From JAGVPT01 sp963827085 (lineage in GTDB: Bacteria > Bacteroidota > Ignavibacteria > UBA10030 > UBA8401), in assembly GCA_963827085.1 (NCBI GenBank), contig CAWGZY010000001.1, forward strand, positions 1 to 64,000: 64,000 nt of DNA, in the 5' to 3' direction. Shown here piece after piece: positions 44,464 through 53,966 of this stretch (its first letter is position 1; each line of letters starts with the position of its first letter). The notes beneath the pieces were generated by a model. It was not told the DNA's origin and did not search any database. It worked only from the letters and a program-made list of their open reading frames with translations. The position numbers were made by a program, and so were the translations under genes.

Positions 44464-45612
44464 CTACAGTGTCTTTCTCCTGATCTTTATCTTCATAGCG
44501 CCCGTCATTGGTTTATCGGAAATGAATATAAGGTACCCGCCTCCGCCCGCCCCGGATAGTTTCCAGCCAAGCGCCGTACTCTTGAATTTATTGATAATCG
44601 AAAACGTCTCCTGAGTAACCATGTTTGGAAACATTTTTATCTGCGCCTGAAAAGATCCTCTGAAGTGTTCACCAAACTCCCTGAGGTCTTTTCTCACAAT
44701 AGCCTCCCAGCAACTTTCCGCAGCGCTCTTCAGGGCTTCGGCATTTTCCTGGTTGATCTTGGTGTCTTCAAGGACGTCAAATGTTGTCTCGCGCGGCCCG
44801 AGAGTGATGAGAGACAAATGGCTTTCAATCCATGAGAGGATGTCTTCATCATGCACCGATATGATGCGCACGGGCCAGTAGCCGCCGTCGTAGTCAATTC
44901 TGTTCAGGCCCGGCATCACGATACCAATGGAATCCTGGGATCCGGCTACGACTTTTGTTCCGGGCGGATTTTCGTAGCTAAAGAGAATTTTGGCAAGTTG
45001 TTCTTTGTCCCCAGCAGGTATATCGGAATGCCAGAGTTCTATTGCCTTCCTCCTGGTGCTCGTGGCCATTCCGCTTCGCTCATTGAACTCAACCGTCGGT
45101 TCTATCGAAATTGTCAGGACAGAACCGCGCGCGAATCTTCCGACATAGGGCTGATCCAGCCAGCCGCCGGCCAAATCAATTCTGTACGGCATTCTGCACT
45201 CATCTTTCAGAGATGTCGTAGAGCGAATCGGTAATGTGCCGTGCGGAATTCGCTTTAGCACGAGATATTGAATTCCAAGTTTTTTGCACAACTCTTCCTT
45301 TGCGGGTGTGTTTCCATCTTCATTCACGACAAAGATGTCCGGTTTCACAATCTCGATCTCTTTCAGAAAGTCCATGATCCCCGAACCAGAATTAATGAAG
45401 CATTTCTTTACGCAGGCGAGAGCTTCAATCATGTATTTTCTTTCATCCTGATTGTTCACCGGAATCCGGCCTTTGAGTTGGGCGACGACATCGTCGGATC
45501 CGAGGCCGACGTACACATCTCCGTACAGTGCCGCTTCCTGAAAGAACGCAACATGACCGCTGTGAAGCAGGTCAAAACAACCCGTTACAAATACCTTTTT
45601 CGTTTTGCTCAT
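44464..45612 (-). CDS. Fusion: cytidylyltransferase-like domain + GHMP-kinase-like domain
   Basis: 382 residues from ATG 45612 (AAGG 6 bases upstream). Residues 1-140 are a nucleotidyltransferase of the RfaE2/TagD type: VFVTGCFDLLHSGHVAFFQEA (HxGH motif), ..GLGSDD.., IFVVNEDGN, then RSTTSLK replacing the usual (R/S)SSxT/S(K/R) signature. Residues 150-382 are GHMP-like: MPYRIDLAGGWLDQPYVG (motif 1) and WKLSGAGGGGYLIF (motif 3). The glycine-rich GLGSSSA motif 2 is not found in between; the intervening region is short. Together with the epimerase next door it probably makes a nucleotide-activated sugar. Whether the C-terminal half is an active kinase is in doubt. Confidence 0.8.
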   Translation of the reverse strand: MSKTKKVFVTGCFDLLHSGHVAFFQEAALYGDVYVGLGSDDVVAQLKGRIPVNNQDERKYMIEALACVKKCFINSGSGIMDFLKEIEIVKPDIFVVNEDGNTPAKEELCKKLGIQYLVLKRIPHGTLPIRSTTSLKDECRMPYRIDLAGGWLDQPYVGRFARGSVLTISIEPTVEFNERSGMATSTRRKAIELWHSDIPAGDKEQLAKILFSYENPPGTKVVAGSQDSIGIVMPGLNRIDYDGGYWPVRIISVHDEDILSWIESHLSLITLGPRETTFDVLEDTKINQENAEALKSAAESCWEAIVRKDLREFGEHFRGSFQAQIKMFPNMVTQETFSIINKFKSTALGWKLSGAGGGGYLIFISDKPMTGAMKIKIRRKTL

Positions 45613-45792
45613 AGACGACCTTGTTCGTACTCTGTCGATGTGTCGAGGTGAAAGAAGCACTTCATTCAGTTTCGTTCACTCACCGTGCAGATTCCTTCAG
45701 ATGCTCAGCGTGAAGTGCGTACTTCATAAAAACCTCTGGTTGAAGGGAATAAACGGAACTCTTTCCGGGCATTGAAAACTATGTATCGGTGT

Positions 45793-46764
45793 TCAAAGAG
45801 GCACCGTTTTCTGTCGCCTTTTAACTTGTTCTTCCACCCAGGGATATGTCAATCGAATACCCTCTTCGAGAAGGACGTTTGCTTTCCATCCGAGAGAGTA
45901 GATACGCTCGTTGGAGAAATTTCTGGACTGAACGCCGACCGGGCCCTCAACGTGTTTGATTTCTATTTTCTTTCCTGCAACCTTCGACACTGTGTTCGCC
46001 AATTCATTGACGGTGACATATTGCGGGCAGCCGATATTGACAGCTCCATGGAGATCCGAGTGCATTAAGCGAAATATACCATCCACCATGTCGCTGACGT
46101 ACGTGTACGAGCGAATAGCGAGACCATCACCCCACACTTCAATAGATCCTCCGTTATAAGCCTCGGCCACTTTTCGGCATATTGCAGCCGGTGCTTTTTC
46201 ACGGCCTCCGATCCAGGTGCCTTCCGGGCCGTAACAATTCTGGAATCTCGCGATGCGCACCTGCATACCATAGCGACGTTCGTACGCCTGCGCTATTCTT
46301 TCGGAATAAAGCTTTTCCCAGCCATATTCGTTATCCGGATGGGCGGGAACCGCCTCAGCTTCCGTCATCTCCGGTTCGCCGTGTTTCATGTCGCGGTAAA
46401 CGCAAACGGAGGAGGAAAAAAAATAGTGTTGAATACCCATTTTTGCCGCTAGATCCGTCATATAAATATTGATGAGTGCGCTGTTATGCATTATTTCTGT
46501 CTCTGCCGAATGAATAAATCCCATTCCACCCATATCGGCAGCGAGTTGATAGACTTCATCAAACGTCTCATGGTCGATCGTTAGCGCTCTTCGGCAATGT
46601 TTTTCATTGCGAAGATCAAGCAAGAGAAATTCGCTTGCTGCATCCGGCGACCACTCGTGCTTCTTGATATCTACTCCGCGCACCCAGTAGCCTTCTTTTC
46701 GAAGCTTCTTGACAAGATGACATCCGATAAATCCACCTGCACCGCAGACTAGGGCTTTTTTCAT
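45793..46764 (-). CDS. GDP-mannose 3,5-epimerase-like SDR enzyme
   Basis: 323 residues. Rossmann motif VCGAGGFIGCHLV, then DMGGMGFIHSAETEIMHNS, SSSVCVY with YGWEKLYSE (Tyr-x3-Lys catalytic pair), RFQNCYGPEGTWIGGREKAPAA and GDGLAIRSYTYVSDMVDG. The GGREKAPAA and MGGMGFI segments are hallmarks of GDP-mannose 3,5-epimerase (plants and bacteria), which makes GDP-L-galactose/gulose. The upstream gap is 200 bases with no gene. It is transcribed first in the minus-strand pair with 44464. A surface polysaccharide role is inferred. Confidence 0.86.
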   Translation of the reverse strand: MKKALVCGAGGFIGCHLVKKLRKEGYWVRGVDIKKHEWSPDAASEFLLLDLRNEKHCRRALTIDHETFDEVYQLAADMGGMGFIHSAETEIMHNSALINIYMTDLAAKMGIQHYFFSSSVCVYRDMKHGEPEMTEAEAVPAHPDNEYGWEKLYSERIAQAYERRYGMQVRIARFQNCYGPEGTWIGGREKAPAAICRKVAEAYNGGSIEVWGDGLAIRSYTYVSDMVDGIFRLMHSDLHGAVNIGCPQYVTVNELANTVSKVAGKKIEIKHVEGPVGVQSRNFSNERIYSLGWKANVLLEEGIRLTYPWVEEQVKRRQKTVPL

Positions 46765-46956
46765 TGTATCCTCTTATTGAATTGACTGTTTCTGTTTGTG
46801 GTATAACAAAACCATCATAGTGTTCGCTGCCAGGAGAGAGAACTCCTTCCCCAGCAATATGGCGGTTTGAGGGTGTCCTATCTCGATGAGTGTCCTCCCC
46901 GACAGAAAAACGATCCGGGATAAAGTTAAGAAATTTTATACTACGAATCAAAGAGC

Positions 46957-47250
46957 GATGCTGTGGAACAACTTGCGGAATTATTTATCAAATGTGGTAC
47001 TCCCGCTCCTATCCTCTCGGACAACGGACCGAAAGTTGCCGGAGAGACAGTACGATCACGGCTGCGAATACTCGGAGTGAAAGCACTAATCTTTGAACCG
47101 GGAAGTCCAGGGGAGAGCGGATACATCGGATCATTCGACGGGAAATTCAGAGACGATTGTAAAACGGAGATACCTCTGGCACCGGAAACAACTTTTCACT
47201 TCAACGTGCCAGTGCCCGAGGAAACTAACCAGCTTGACATTAGCATGTAA
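46957..47250 (+). pseudogene. Remnant of an IS3-family transposase (rve integrase core)
   Basis: The frame reads LAELFIKCGTPAPILSDNGPKVAGETVR..LGVKALIFEPGSPGESGYIGSFDGKFRDDCKTE, the central DDE region of IS3-family OrfB. Changes at conserved sites (GPK for GPE, SGYIGSFDGK for NGYIESFNGK) and the missing ends show it is decayed. It is the only IS trace in the 1-kb gap 46765-47780; no terminal inverted repeats found. Confidence 0.8.
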
Positions 47251-47780
47251 ACCGGGTGCGGGTCAATACATTAAAACGGATTTGGTCCATGTCCACTTTT
47301 TCATACTGTATCGGAACGGTCGACGATCGGGTACGGAATCCGCGTCCGGTTCGGTGGGCGGGATCTGTTTCTGCGGGATTCAATCGGCCGGATATAGTGC
47401 AACGAAGAAGCTCATAATGTTGGGTCAAAGAACTCGCGCGCCAACATCCAAAGCAGACTGTCTGGGTTCCCTCAACCAACGAAAATTCTTAAGTGTTATC
47501 CTTTGGCTTCCTGTGAATAGCTGTGCCACAGAATTACCTCTTGTCAAAACGATCTTATCTGTGGAATCAATCTAACGTCTCCGCAATTGCCGAACCAAGT
47601 CCATTTTCGTAAATAGACTGCAATAGGCTCAGTCATTGCTCAAAAAGACTTCAAATTCCTATGGCGTAAACGGTAAAAATTTAATATATTTATAGATAAT
47701 TTGTCCTACTATCGGGTTGGCCCTTTTAATCGGGTTGGAAGACGATCGAAAGGATTTTTTATTGAAGCGTCGAAGCGGTT

Positions 47781-49169
47781 ATGGCAAAGAAGTACCGGTT
47801 ACCAGAGCTGTATGAAGGCGTAAAACGTTTTGGTCATTCACATGGCCTCATCCGGCGGGGAAGCAAAGTGTTGGCGGCGGTAAGCGGTGGAATTGACTCT
47901 GTCGTTTTGTTGGATTTGTTGGCACTGCTTTCTGTAGAATGGGAACTGCAGGTTGTTATCCTCCACGTGAATCATCGGCTGCGTGGGCGCGAATCAAATG
48001 CTGACGAAAAATTTGTGGGATCGTTAGCGAAGCGCTACAACCTTCGTTTGTTCACAGCCCGAGTAGAGACAAAAAAGGAAGCGGTGCGGAAGAAAGTTTC
48101 AATACAGGAAGCGGCGCGGGATCTCCGTTACGCTTTCTTTCTCACGAAGAAGGCGGAGTTGCGTGCAGATGTCGTCGCGACAGCGCACAATGCCAACGAC
48201 AACGCAGAGACACTGCTGCTGAATTTTTTCCGGGGAACCGGAATTGACGGCATTGCAGGCATCCCTATTCGCCGGAACGGTGCATCCATCGTCCGGCCGC
48301 TGCTTTTTGCAACGCGGCAAGAGATTGTTGCGTATGCCCGTGAGCGAAAATTAAAATTTCGTGAGGACTCTTCCAACCTGACCGACAAGTACAGCCGGAA
48401 TTTTCTTCGAAGAAAAGTAATTCCGCTGCTTGAGAAGAGGGTGAATCCATCGCTCGTAAAGTCGCTGTCGAATTCGGCGGCTATTTTTAAAGACTGTGCT
48501 GAATTTCTGAGGGAGCATGTCCAAAAGGCATGGCCTTTGGTTGTTTCCGAAAGCGATGGAGAAATTCTTTTTCTGAAAGACGAACTGCGTAAACAACATC
48601 CGTATATCCGGCAAATGATTGTTCATGACGCGTTTCTTGGAAAAGGGATTGAGCCGTCCGTCGATCGAGTTGCCCTTGTGCTTTCGCTTCTCGGCGCTGA
48701 AAAAGGCTCCCGTGTCGATTGCGGAAACGGATGGAGAGCGGAAAACGAGTCAAGCAACATACTTCTCTCCCGGCGCGGCGCGGCCGCAGATTTTTCGTAT
48801 GTGCTGAAGAAAGAAGGGATGATCGCAAACGGCCTTTTTTCGCTCTCCGTGAAAAAGAGAAGGAATGTTCCCAATAAGTTGGGGACTCGTTCGTCTACAG
48901 AGTATGTTGACGCCGGCAAGGTGAAGTTTCCTCTTTATATCCGTTCGTGGAAGGAAGGCGATTTCTTTATCCCGCTTGGCATGAAACACAGGAAAAAGGT
49001 GAGCGATTTTTTTGTCGATATGAAAATCTCCCGGGCGGAAAAGGGAAGAATACCGATCGTGGAATCAGAGGGAAACATTGTGTGGGTTGGGGGGTGCCGG
49101 ATTGATGATCGTTATAAAATTACCACCGCGTCAACCGAAGTGTATAAGCTTTCGATTCAAACGACATGA
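47781..49169 (+). CDS. tilS: tRNA(Ile)-lysidine synthase
   Basis: 462 residues. PP-loop VLAAVSGGIDSVVLLDLL (ATP binding), VVILHVNHRLRGRESNADE, ATAHNANDNAETLLLNFFRGTGIDG and ED(S)SN..YSRNFLRRKVIPLL are TilS signatures; a C-terminal TilS_C domain follows (residues about 390-455). It converts C34 of tRNA-Ile2 (CAT) to lysidine. It heads a continuous operon with overlapping genes up to rsmI. ATG at 47781 follows a long AT-rich leader. Confidence 0.96.
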   Translation: MAKKYRLPELYEGVKRFGHSHGLIRRGSKVLAAVSGGIDSVVLLDLLALLSVEWELQVVILHVNHRLRGRESNADEKFVGSLAKRYNLRLFTARVETKKEAVRKKVSIQEAARDLRYAFFLTKKAELRADVVATAHNANDNAETLLLNFFRGTGIDGIAGIPIRRNGASIVRPLLFATRQEIVAYARERKLKFREDSSNLTDKYSRNFLRRKVIPLLEKRVNPSLVKSLSNSAAIFKDCAEFLREHVQKAWPLVVSESDGEILFLKDELRKQHPYIRQMIVHDAFLGKGIEPSVDRVALVLSLLGAEKGSRVDCGNGWRAENESSNILLSRRGAAADFSYVLKKEGMIANGLFSLSVKKRRNVPNKLGTRSSTEYVDAGKVKFPLYIRSWKEGDFFIPLGMKHRKKVSDFFVDMKISRAEKGRIPIVESEGNIVWVGGCRIDDRYKITTASTEVYKLSIQTT

Positions 49170-49708
49170 AGAAAAAAATTTCCGTCAACAACGAGGTGTT
49201 TGAGCTTTACATCAGCGAGAAAAAAATTCACGAACGCGTAAAGCAACTCGGCAAGAAACTGAATAACGACTATAAAGGCAAGACACCGATCTTTATCGGT
49301 GTGCTCAACGGTTCGTTCATCTTCTTTGCGGACCTGATTCGCGAGATCACGATCGATTGCGAGGTGGATTTTTTTAAGCTTTCGAGTTACGGCGATGCAA
49401 AAATTTCGTCCGGCGAAGTGCGATTGTTGAAAGACTTGAATTGCGAGGTTGCCGGCCGCAACATTGTCATCGTCGAGGACATTGTCGATTCGGGCCTGTC
49501 GATCGATTTTATCAAAAAGCTCATCCTTCAGCAGAACCCAAAGTCGTTTGCCGTTGTTACATTGTTGTATAAAAAGGATGCCGTGAAAATTCCGTTTCCA
49601 ATCGAATATATCGGTTTCAAGATACCAAGCGATTTTGTTATCGGTTACGGATTAGACTATGCGCAAAAGGTCCGAAACCTTCGCGCGGTGTACAGACTTG
49701 GAAAATAA
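49166..49708 (+). CDS. hpt: Hypoxanthine phosphoribosyltransferase
   Basis: 180 residues; ATG 49166 overlaps the tilS stop. PRPP-binding loop VIVEDIVDSGLSIDF, upstream PFIGVLNGSFIFF-like segment (FIGVLNGSFIFFADL) and the C-terminal YIGFKIPSDFVIGYGLDYAQKVRNL are diagnostic of HPRT. It salvages hypoxanthine and guanine. The tilS-hpt-ftsH order is conserved widely in bacteria. Confidence 0.96.
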   Translation: MKKKISVNNEVFELYISEKKIHERVKQLGKKLNNDYKGKTPIFIGVLNGSFIFFADLIREITIDCEVDFFKLSSYGDAKISSGEVRLLKDLNCEVAGRNIVIVEDIVDSGLSIDFIKKLILQQNPKSFAVVTLLYKKDAVKIPFPIEYIGFKIPSDFVIGYGLDYAQKVRNLRAVYRLGK

Positions 49709-49740
49709 TGTTGTCATTCTTAGAGAGGAGTACGTTGGCC

Positions 49741-51894
49741 ATGGCTGACGAGAAACATCAACAGGAAGAAAAAAATGAGGATGAGAATCAAAAGCCGAAC
49801 GGCACGCAAAAGCGCCGCCAGTTTTTGCCGCCCAAAGGGATGAAAGGGAGAAACCAGAAGCCGATGCTGCGCGGCGAAGACGACTTCAACTGGGGAAAAG
49901 TGCTGCGCGTCGTCCTCACATGGTCGGCAATCATCATGGCGGTCTTTGTGGTGATGACGCTCTTCAAGGGACAGGAGGCGACGGAGTATGATGTGACGTA
50001 TACGCAGTACCAGGAGTTTCTGTCCGCCAATAAAATTGGACGGGCCGTCGTCAAGAAATCGAACTTGAATGATTTCGATTTTCATGGGACGCTCACCGAG
50101 CCGGAAGACATCACGCTTCCGACCGGGAAAAAAGTCAGGGTGGAGAAATTCACGCTCACCCTGCCATACACCAACATCGACGATGCGGTGATCGGGAACT
50201 GGACTTCTCATCATGTGAATTTCAATATTACAAAAGAAGACAACGTCTGGATCAATGCGCTGATCGGTGCGCTGCCGTGGATACTGCTTCTCGGCATCTG
50301 GCTCATTATCTTCCGCCGGATGCAAGGGGGAGGGACGAAAGGAATCTTCTCGTTCGGAAAAAGCCGGGCAAAAATGCTCAGCGAGGGTTCCATCCGTGTT
50401 ACCTTTGCCGATGTTGCAGGCGCCGACGAGGCGAAGGCCGAACTTCAGGAGATTATTGAATTCCTCAAAGAACCGGGCAAATTCCAGAAATTAGGTGGAA
50501 AAATTCCCCGTGGTGTCTTACTGCTCGGTCCTCCGGGAACCGGTAAAACCCTGCTCGCACGGGCTGTTGCGGGCGAAGCGGGGGTTCCGTTCTTCTCTAT
50601 CAGCGGAGCGGATTTTGTCGAAATGTTTGTCGGAGTCGGCGCGAGCCGCGTTCGGGATCTTTTTGAACAGGGAAAGAAAAGCGCCCCGTGTATTATTTTT
50701 ATCGACGAGATCGATGCCGTTGGACGTCATCGAGGTGCAGGTTTGGGCGGTGGGCACGATGAACGGGAACAGACATTAAATCAATTGCTCGTTGAGATGG
50801 ATGGGTTCGAACAAAATATCGGCGTTATCCTGATCGCCGCAACGAACAGGCCTGACGTTCTCGACCCGGCCTTGCTGCGGCCCGGCAGGTTCGATCGGCA
50901 GGTTGTCGTCGACCGTCCCGATGTGCGCGGGCGTGAAGGGATCCTGAAAGTCCATACGCGTAATATTCCGCTTGGAGAAGATGTGAAGCTCGACGTGCTG
51001 GCGAAGGGAACGCCTGGACTGTCGGGAGCGGACCTCGCGAACCTGGTGAACGAAGCTGCACTCCTTGCGGCGCGGCAAAATCAAAAAGAAGTTGCAATGC
51101 ATCATTTTGAAGAGTCGAAAGATAAAGTGATGATGGGAATGGAACGAAAGAGTCTTATTATCTCAGACCGGGAAAAACGTGTTACATCGTACCACGAATC
51201 CGGGCATGTTCTTGTCGCGAAGATGCTCCCCGAAGCCGACCCGGTGCACAAAGTAACGATTATCCCGCGCGGCCGCGCGCTCGGTGTCACGACGTACTTG
51301 CCGATGGACGAAAAGCATACGTATTCCAAACAGTACCTCGAAGCGATGATCACGTATGCTTTTGGAGGACGGGCTGCGGAAAAGTTGATCTTCAACGAGC
51401 TGACGACCGGTGCAGGAAACGATATTGAACGGGCGTCCCAGCTTGCCCGCAAAATGGTATGCGAGTGGGGAATGAGCGAAAAGCTCGGCCCGCTGACGTA
51501 CGGGGCAAAGGAAGAGGAAATCTTTCTTGGAAGGGAAGTGACGAAACACCGCGACTTCAGCGAAGACACGGCGAACGTTATTGACGATGAAGTGAAGAAG
51601 ATCGTCTCGTCATGCATGAAGCGTGCGGAGAAAATTCTCTCAGAGAATATCGACAAACTGCACAGCCTTTCCAACGCGCTGCTGGAACGTGAAATTCTCG
51701 ACGGCGAGGAGATTGACAAATTGCTGCGCGGTGAAACGCTTCCCCCCGTTGAACGGAAGAACGGCAATGGCGAGAGTGCAGCAATCGCCGGAGTAACAAT
51801 TTCGGGGGTTGAAACAGCCTCAACCGGGCAGCCTTCGAACGGCAATCGACAGGAAAATAAAAACATCAAGTCCAAACCGCGGTCGAAGAAATAG
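49741..51894 (+). CDS. ftsH: ATP-dependent zinc metalloprotease FtsH
   Basis: 717 residues from ATG 49741 with GAGGAG about 10 bases upstream; ATG 49708 overlapping the hpt stop is an alternative with 11 more residues. A polar N-tail (about 50 residues) precedes TM1 (VLRVVLTWSAIIMAVFVV), the extracytoplasmic segment and TM2 (ALIGALPWILLLGIWLIIF). AAA domain: LLLGPPGTGKTLLA (Walker A), CIIFIDEIDAVG (Walker B), RPGRFDRQV (SRH). Protease domain: TSYHESGHVLVAK (HExxH zinc site) and GAGNDIERASQLAR. It degrades membrane and regulatory proteins. Confidence 0.97.
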   Translation: MADEKHQQEEKNEDENQKPNGTQKRRQFLPPKGMKGRNQKPMLRGEDDFNWGKVLRVVLTWSAIIMAVFVVMTLFKGQEATEYDVTYTQYQEFLSANKIGRAVVKKSNLNDFDFHGTLTEPEDITLPTGKKVRVEKFTLTLPYTNIDDAVIGNWTSHHVNFNITKEDNVWINALIGALPWILLLGIWLIIFRRMQGGGTKGIFSFGKSRAKMLSEGSIRVTFADVAGADEAKAELQEIIEFLKEPGKFQKLGGKIPRGVLLLGPPGTGKTLLARAVAGEAGVPFFSISGADFVEMFVGVGASRVRDLFEQGKKSAPCIIFIDEIDAVGRHRGAGLGGGHDEREQTLNQLLVEMDGFEQNIGVILIAATNRPDVLDPALLRPGRFDRQVVVDRPDVRGREGILKVHTRNIPLGEDVKLDVLAKGTPGLSGADLANLVNEAALLAARQNQKEVAMHHFEESKDKVMMGMERKSLIISDREKRVTSYHESGHVLVAKMLPEADPVHKVTIIPRGRALGVTTYLPMDEKHTYSKQYLEAMITYAFGGRAAEKLIFNELTTGAGNDIERASQLARKMVCEWGMSEKLGPLTYGAKEEEIFLGREVTKHRDFSEDTANVIDDEVKKIVSSCMKRAEKILSENIDKLHSLSNALLEREILDGEEIDKLLRGETLPPVERKNGNGESAAIAGVTISGVETASTGQPSNGNRQENKNIKSKPRSKK

Positions 51895-51896
51895 AA

Positions 51897-52559
51897 ATGA
51901 TCGACCAGAGGAATATTGATTACAAGGCTGAGATTATTCGAAAGAGCATTCATCTCTGCTCCCTGAGTATTCCGATTATTTATTATTTCATATCGCGCGA
52001 ACAGGCATTAATACTGCTCGTGCCGGTGACGATGGCGTTTCTTTTTGTCGACCTTCTCCGGCATTTTCACTCACCGACAGCAAAGATTTTTTATAGAATG
52101 TTCGGCTGGCTTTTGCGCACGCACGAGCACGATGGGGGGAGCAAACGCCTGAACGGTGCTACGCATGTTTTGATCTCGGCAACACTGTGCGTTCTTATAT
52201 TCCCCAAACTCATCACGATTACGGCGTTTGCCGTTCTCATTATTTCGGATTCTGCGGCGGCGCTTGTCGGGCGGAGGTTCGGCAGTAAAAAATTTCTTAA
52301 CAAGAGCGTCGAAGGGAGTGCTGCATTCTTCATGTCGGCGCTTGTCGTTATTGCGGCAACTCCGAAAATATCCGCCGGTGCCGGAGAATATTGTATTGCA
52401 ATCGTCGCTGCCGCGATCGGGACGGTGGTGGAAGCGTTGTCGGTCGGCATCGACGACAATTTGTCGATCCCAATTTCCATTGGCACTGTTATGTGGATAC
52501 TGTACGACGTGTTTTATCCCTCACTCAATCTTCACGTGCAGCACTTGGCAGGTTTGTAA
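51897..52559 (+). CDS. Membrane CTP-dependent kinase / cytidylyltransferase-like protein (SEC59/DGK1 type)
   Basis: 220 residues with about six hydrophobic helices. The pattern EIIRKSIHLCSLSIPIIYYF, LNGATHVLISATLCVLIFPK, LIISDSAAALVGRRFGSKKF and SVEGSAAFF matches the diacylglycerol kinase (CTP)/dolichol kinase group (DGK1/SEC59), related to CdsA. It phosphorylates a lipid alcohol; the exact lipid is unknown. ATG is 3 bases after the ftsH stop. Confidence 0.82.
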   Translation: MIDQRNIDYKAEIIRKSIHLCSLSIPIIYYFISREQALILLVPVTMAFLFVDLLRHFHSPTAKIFYRMFGWLLRTHEHDGGSKRLNGATHVLISATLCVLIFPKLITITAFAVLIISDSAAALVGRRFGSKKFLNKSVEGSAAFFMSALVVIAATPKISAGAGEYCIAIVAAAIGTVVEALSVGIDDNLSIPISIGTVMWILYDVFYPSLNLHVQHLAGL

Positions 52560-53435
52560 ATGGCAATGAAACTTAAACTTGGTGTTCCAAAAGGAAGCCT
52601 GCAGGAGACGACATTCAGCCTCCTCTCGAAAGCTGGCTTTCACTTTTCTGTCAGCAGCCGTTCTTATTTTCCGTCTGTCGACGACGAAGAACTTGAGGCG
52701 ATGCTGATTCGCGCCCAGGAGCTTCCCCGCTACGTGGAAGACGGCGTGTTCGATGCGGCTCTCACCGGATACGATTGGATTGTCGAGAGCGGCGCCAATG
52801 TCGTCAGCGTTTCCGACCTCGTCTATTCGAAACAGAGCATGCGTAAAGTGAAATGGGTGCTTGCCGTTCACGAAAGCTCGACGGTGAAATCTGTCAAAGA
52901 TTTAGAAGGAAAACGCATCGCGACGGAAGTTGTAAGCATCACAAAAAATTATTTGGCCAAGAACAAGGTGAATGCGACAGTGGAATTTTCATGGGGGGCG
53001 ACTGAAGTGAAGACCCCCGACCTCGTCGACGCGATCGTTGAAGTGACGGAAACCGGAAGTTCGCTTCGCGCCAACAAGCTCCGCATTGTCGACGTCGTGC
53101 TGGAATCGAATACAAAGCTGATTGCGAACACAAAAAGCTGGGAGGACACCTGGAAACGGGAGAAGATTGAAAACCTTGCTATGCTCCTCCAGGGGGCGAT
53201 CAACGCCGGAAGCAAAGTCGGGCTGAAGATGAACCTTCGCAAAAGCGACGTTGACAACGTGCTGCGGCTTATCCCGGCTCTGCGAAAACCGACACTCTCC
53301 CAACTTGCCGACGACCAATGGATCGCTCTCGAAACCATCATCGATGAAGACGTGGTGCGAAAGATCATCCCTCAGTTGAAACGTGCCGGCGCCGAAGGCA
53401 TTATCGAGTATCCGCTGAATAAAGTGATTTACTAA
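52560..53435 (+). CDS. hisG: ATP phosphoribosyltransferase (long-form HisG)
   Basis: 291 residues. Catalytic domain with LKLGVPKGSLQE, DAALTGYDWIVESGA, RIATEVVSITKNYL, ATEVKTPDLVDAIVEVTETGSSL, and the C-terminal regulatory domain (about 215-291) with GAEGIIEYPLNKVI, as in the allosteric long form inhibited by histidine. First step of histidine synthesis. It stands alone with no other his gene near; ATG follows the previous stop directly (TAAATG). Confidence 0.94.
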   Translation: MAMKLKLGVPKGSLQETTFSLLSKAGFHFSVSSRSYFPSVDDEELEAMLIRAQELPRYVEDGVFDAALTGYDWIVESGANVVSVSDLVYSKQSMRKVKWVLAVHESSTVKSVKDLEGKRIATEVVSITKNYLAKNKVNATVEFSWGATEVKTPDLVDAIVEVTETGSSLRANKLRIVDVVLESNTKLIANTKSWEDTWKREKIENLAMLLQGAINAGSKVGLKMNLRKSDVDNVLRLIPALRKPTLSQLADDQWIALETIIDEDVVRKIIPQLKRAGAEGIIEYPLNKVIY

Positions 53436-53483
53436 GCTATTGGCCTTTGGGCGTAAGCTTTCGCAAAATTTTTAGAGGATTCT

Positions 53484-53939
53484 TTGGCTCAACTCACTAT
53501 TCGTATCTCCCGAGCTTCATCAGCAACAGCGGATATTCCGCTTCCTCAATATGCGACCGAGGGCTCTGCCGGCATGGATATCTGTGCTGCGGTTGCGAGC
53601 GATGTTGCAATTCAGCCCGGAGAAACAGTCCTTATCCCGACAGGCTTTTCTATCGAACTCCCAACCGGCTATGAAGCGCAGATTCGCCCGCGGAGCGGAT
53701 TAGCGGTCAAATATCAGGTCGGCATTCTCAATTCGCCGGGGACGATCGATTCGGATTATCGCGGCGAAGTAAAGATCATCCTCACGAATTTCGGAAAAAA
53801 TGTTTTTACAGTGAAAAAGGGGGATCGGATCGCTCAAATGATTATCGGCAGCTACACGAAGATTTTATGGAATGAAGTTGAAACGTTGAACGAGACGGCG
53901 CGCGGCGCCGGCGGCTTCGGTCATACCGGCACGAAGTGA
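53484..53939 (+). CDS. dut: dUTP diphosphatase
   Basis: 151 residues from TTG 53484, with GAGG five bases upstream. All five trimeric dUTPase motifs are visible: SAGMDICAA, RPRSGLAVK, GTIDSDYRGEV, KGDRIAQMII and the C-terminal GAGGFGHTG arm. It hydrolyses dUTP to dUMP, keeping uracil out of DNA. Confidence 0.95.
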   Translation: MAQLTIRISRASSATADIPLPQYATEGSAGMDICAAVASDVAIQPGETVLIPTGFSIELPTGYEAQIRPRSGLAVKYQVGILNSPGTIDSDYRGEVKIILTNFGKNVFTVKKGDRIAQMIIGSYTKILWNEVETLNETARGAGGFGHTGTK

Positions 53940-53966
53940 AACACTTCCACTACCCTCCTCCATGGT

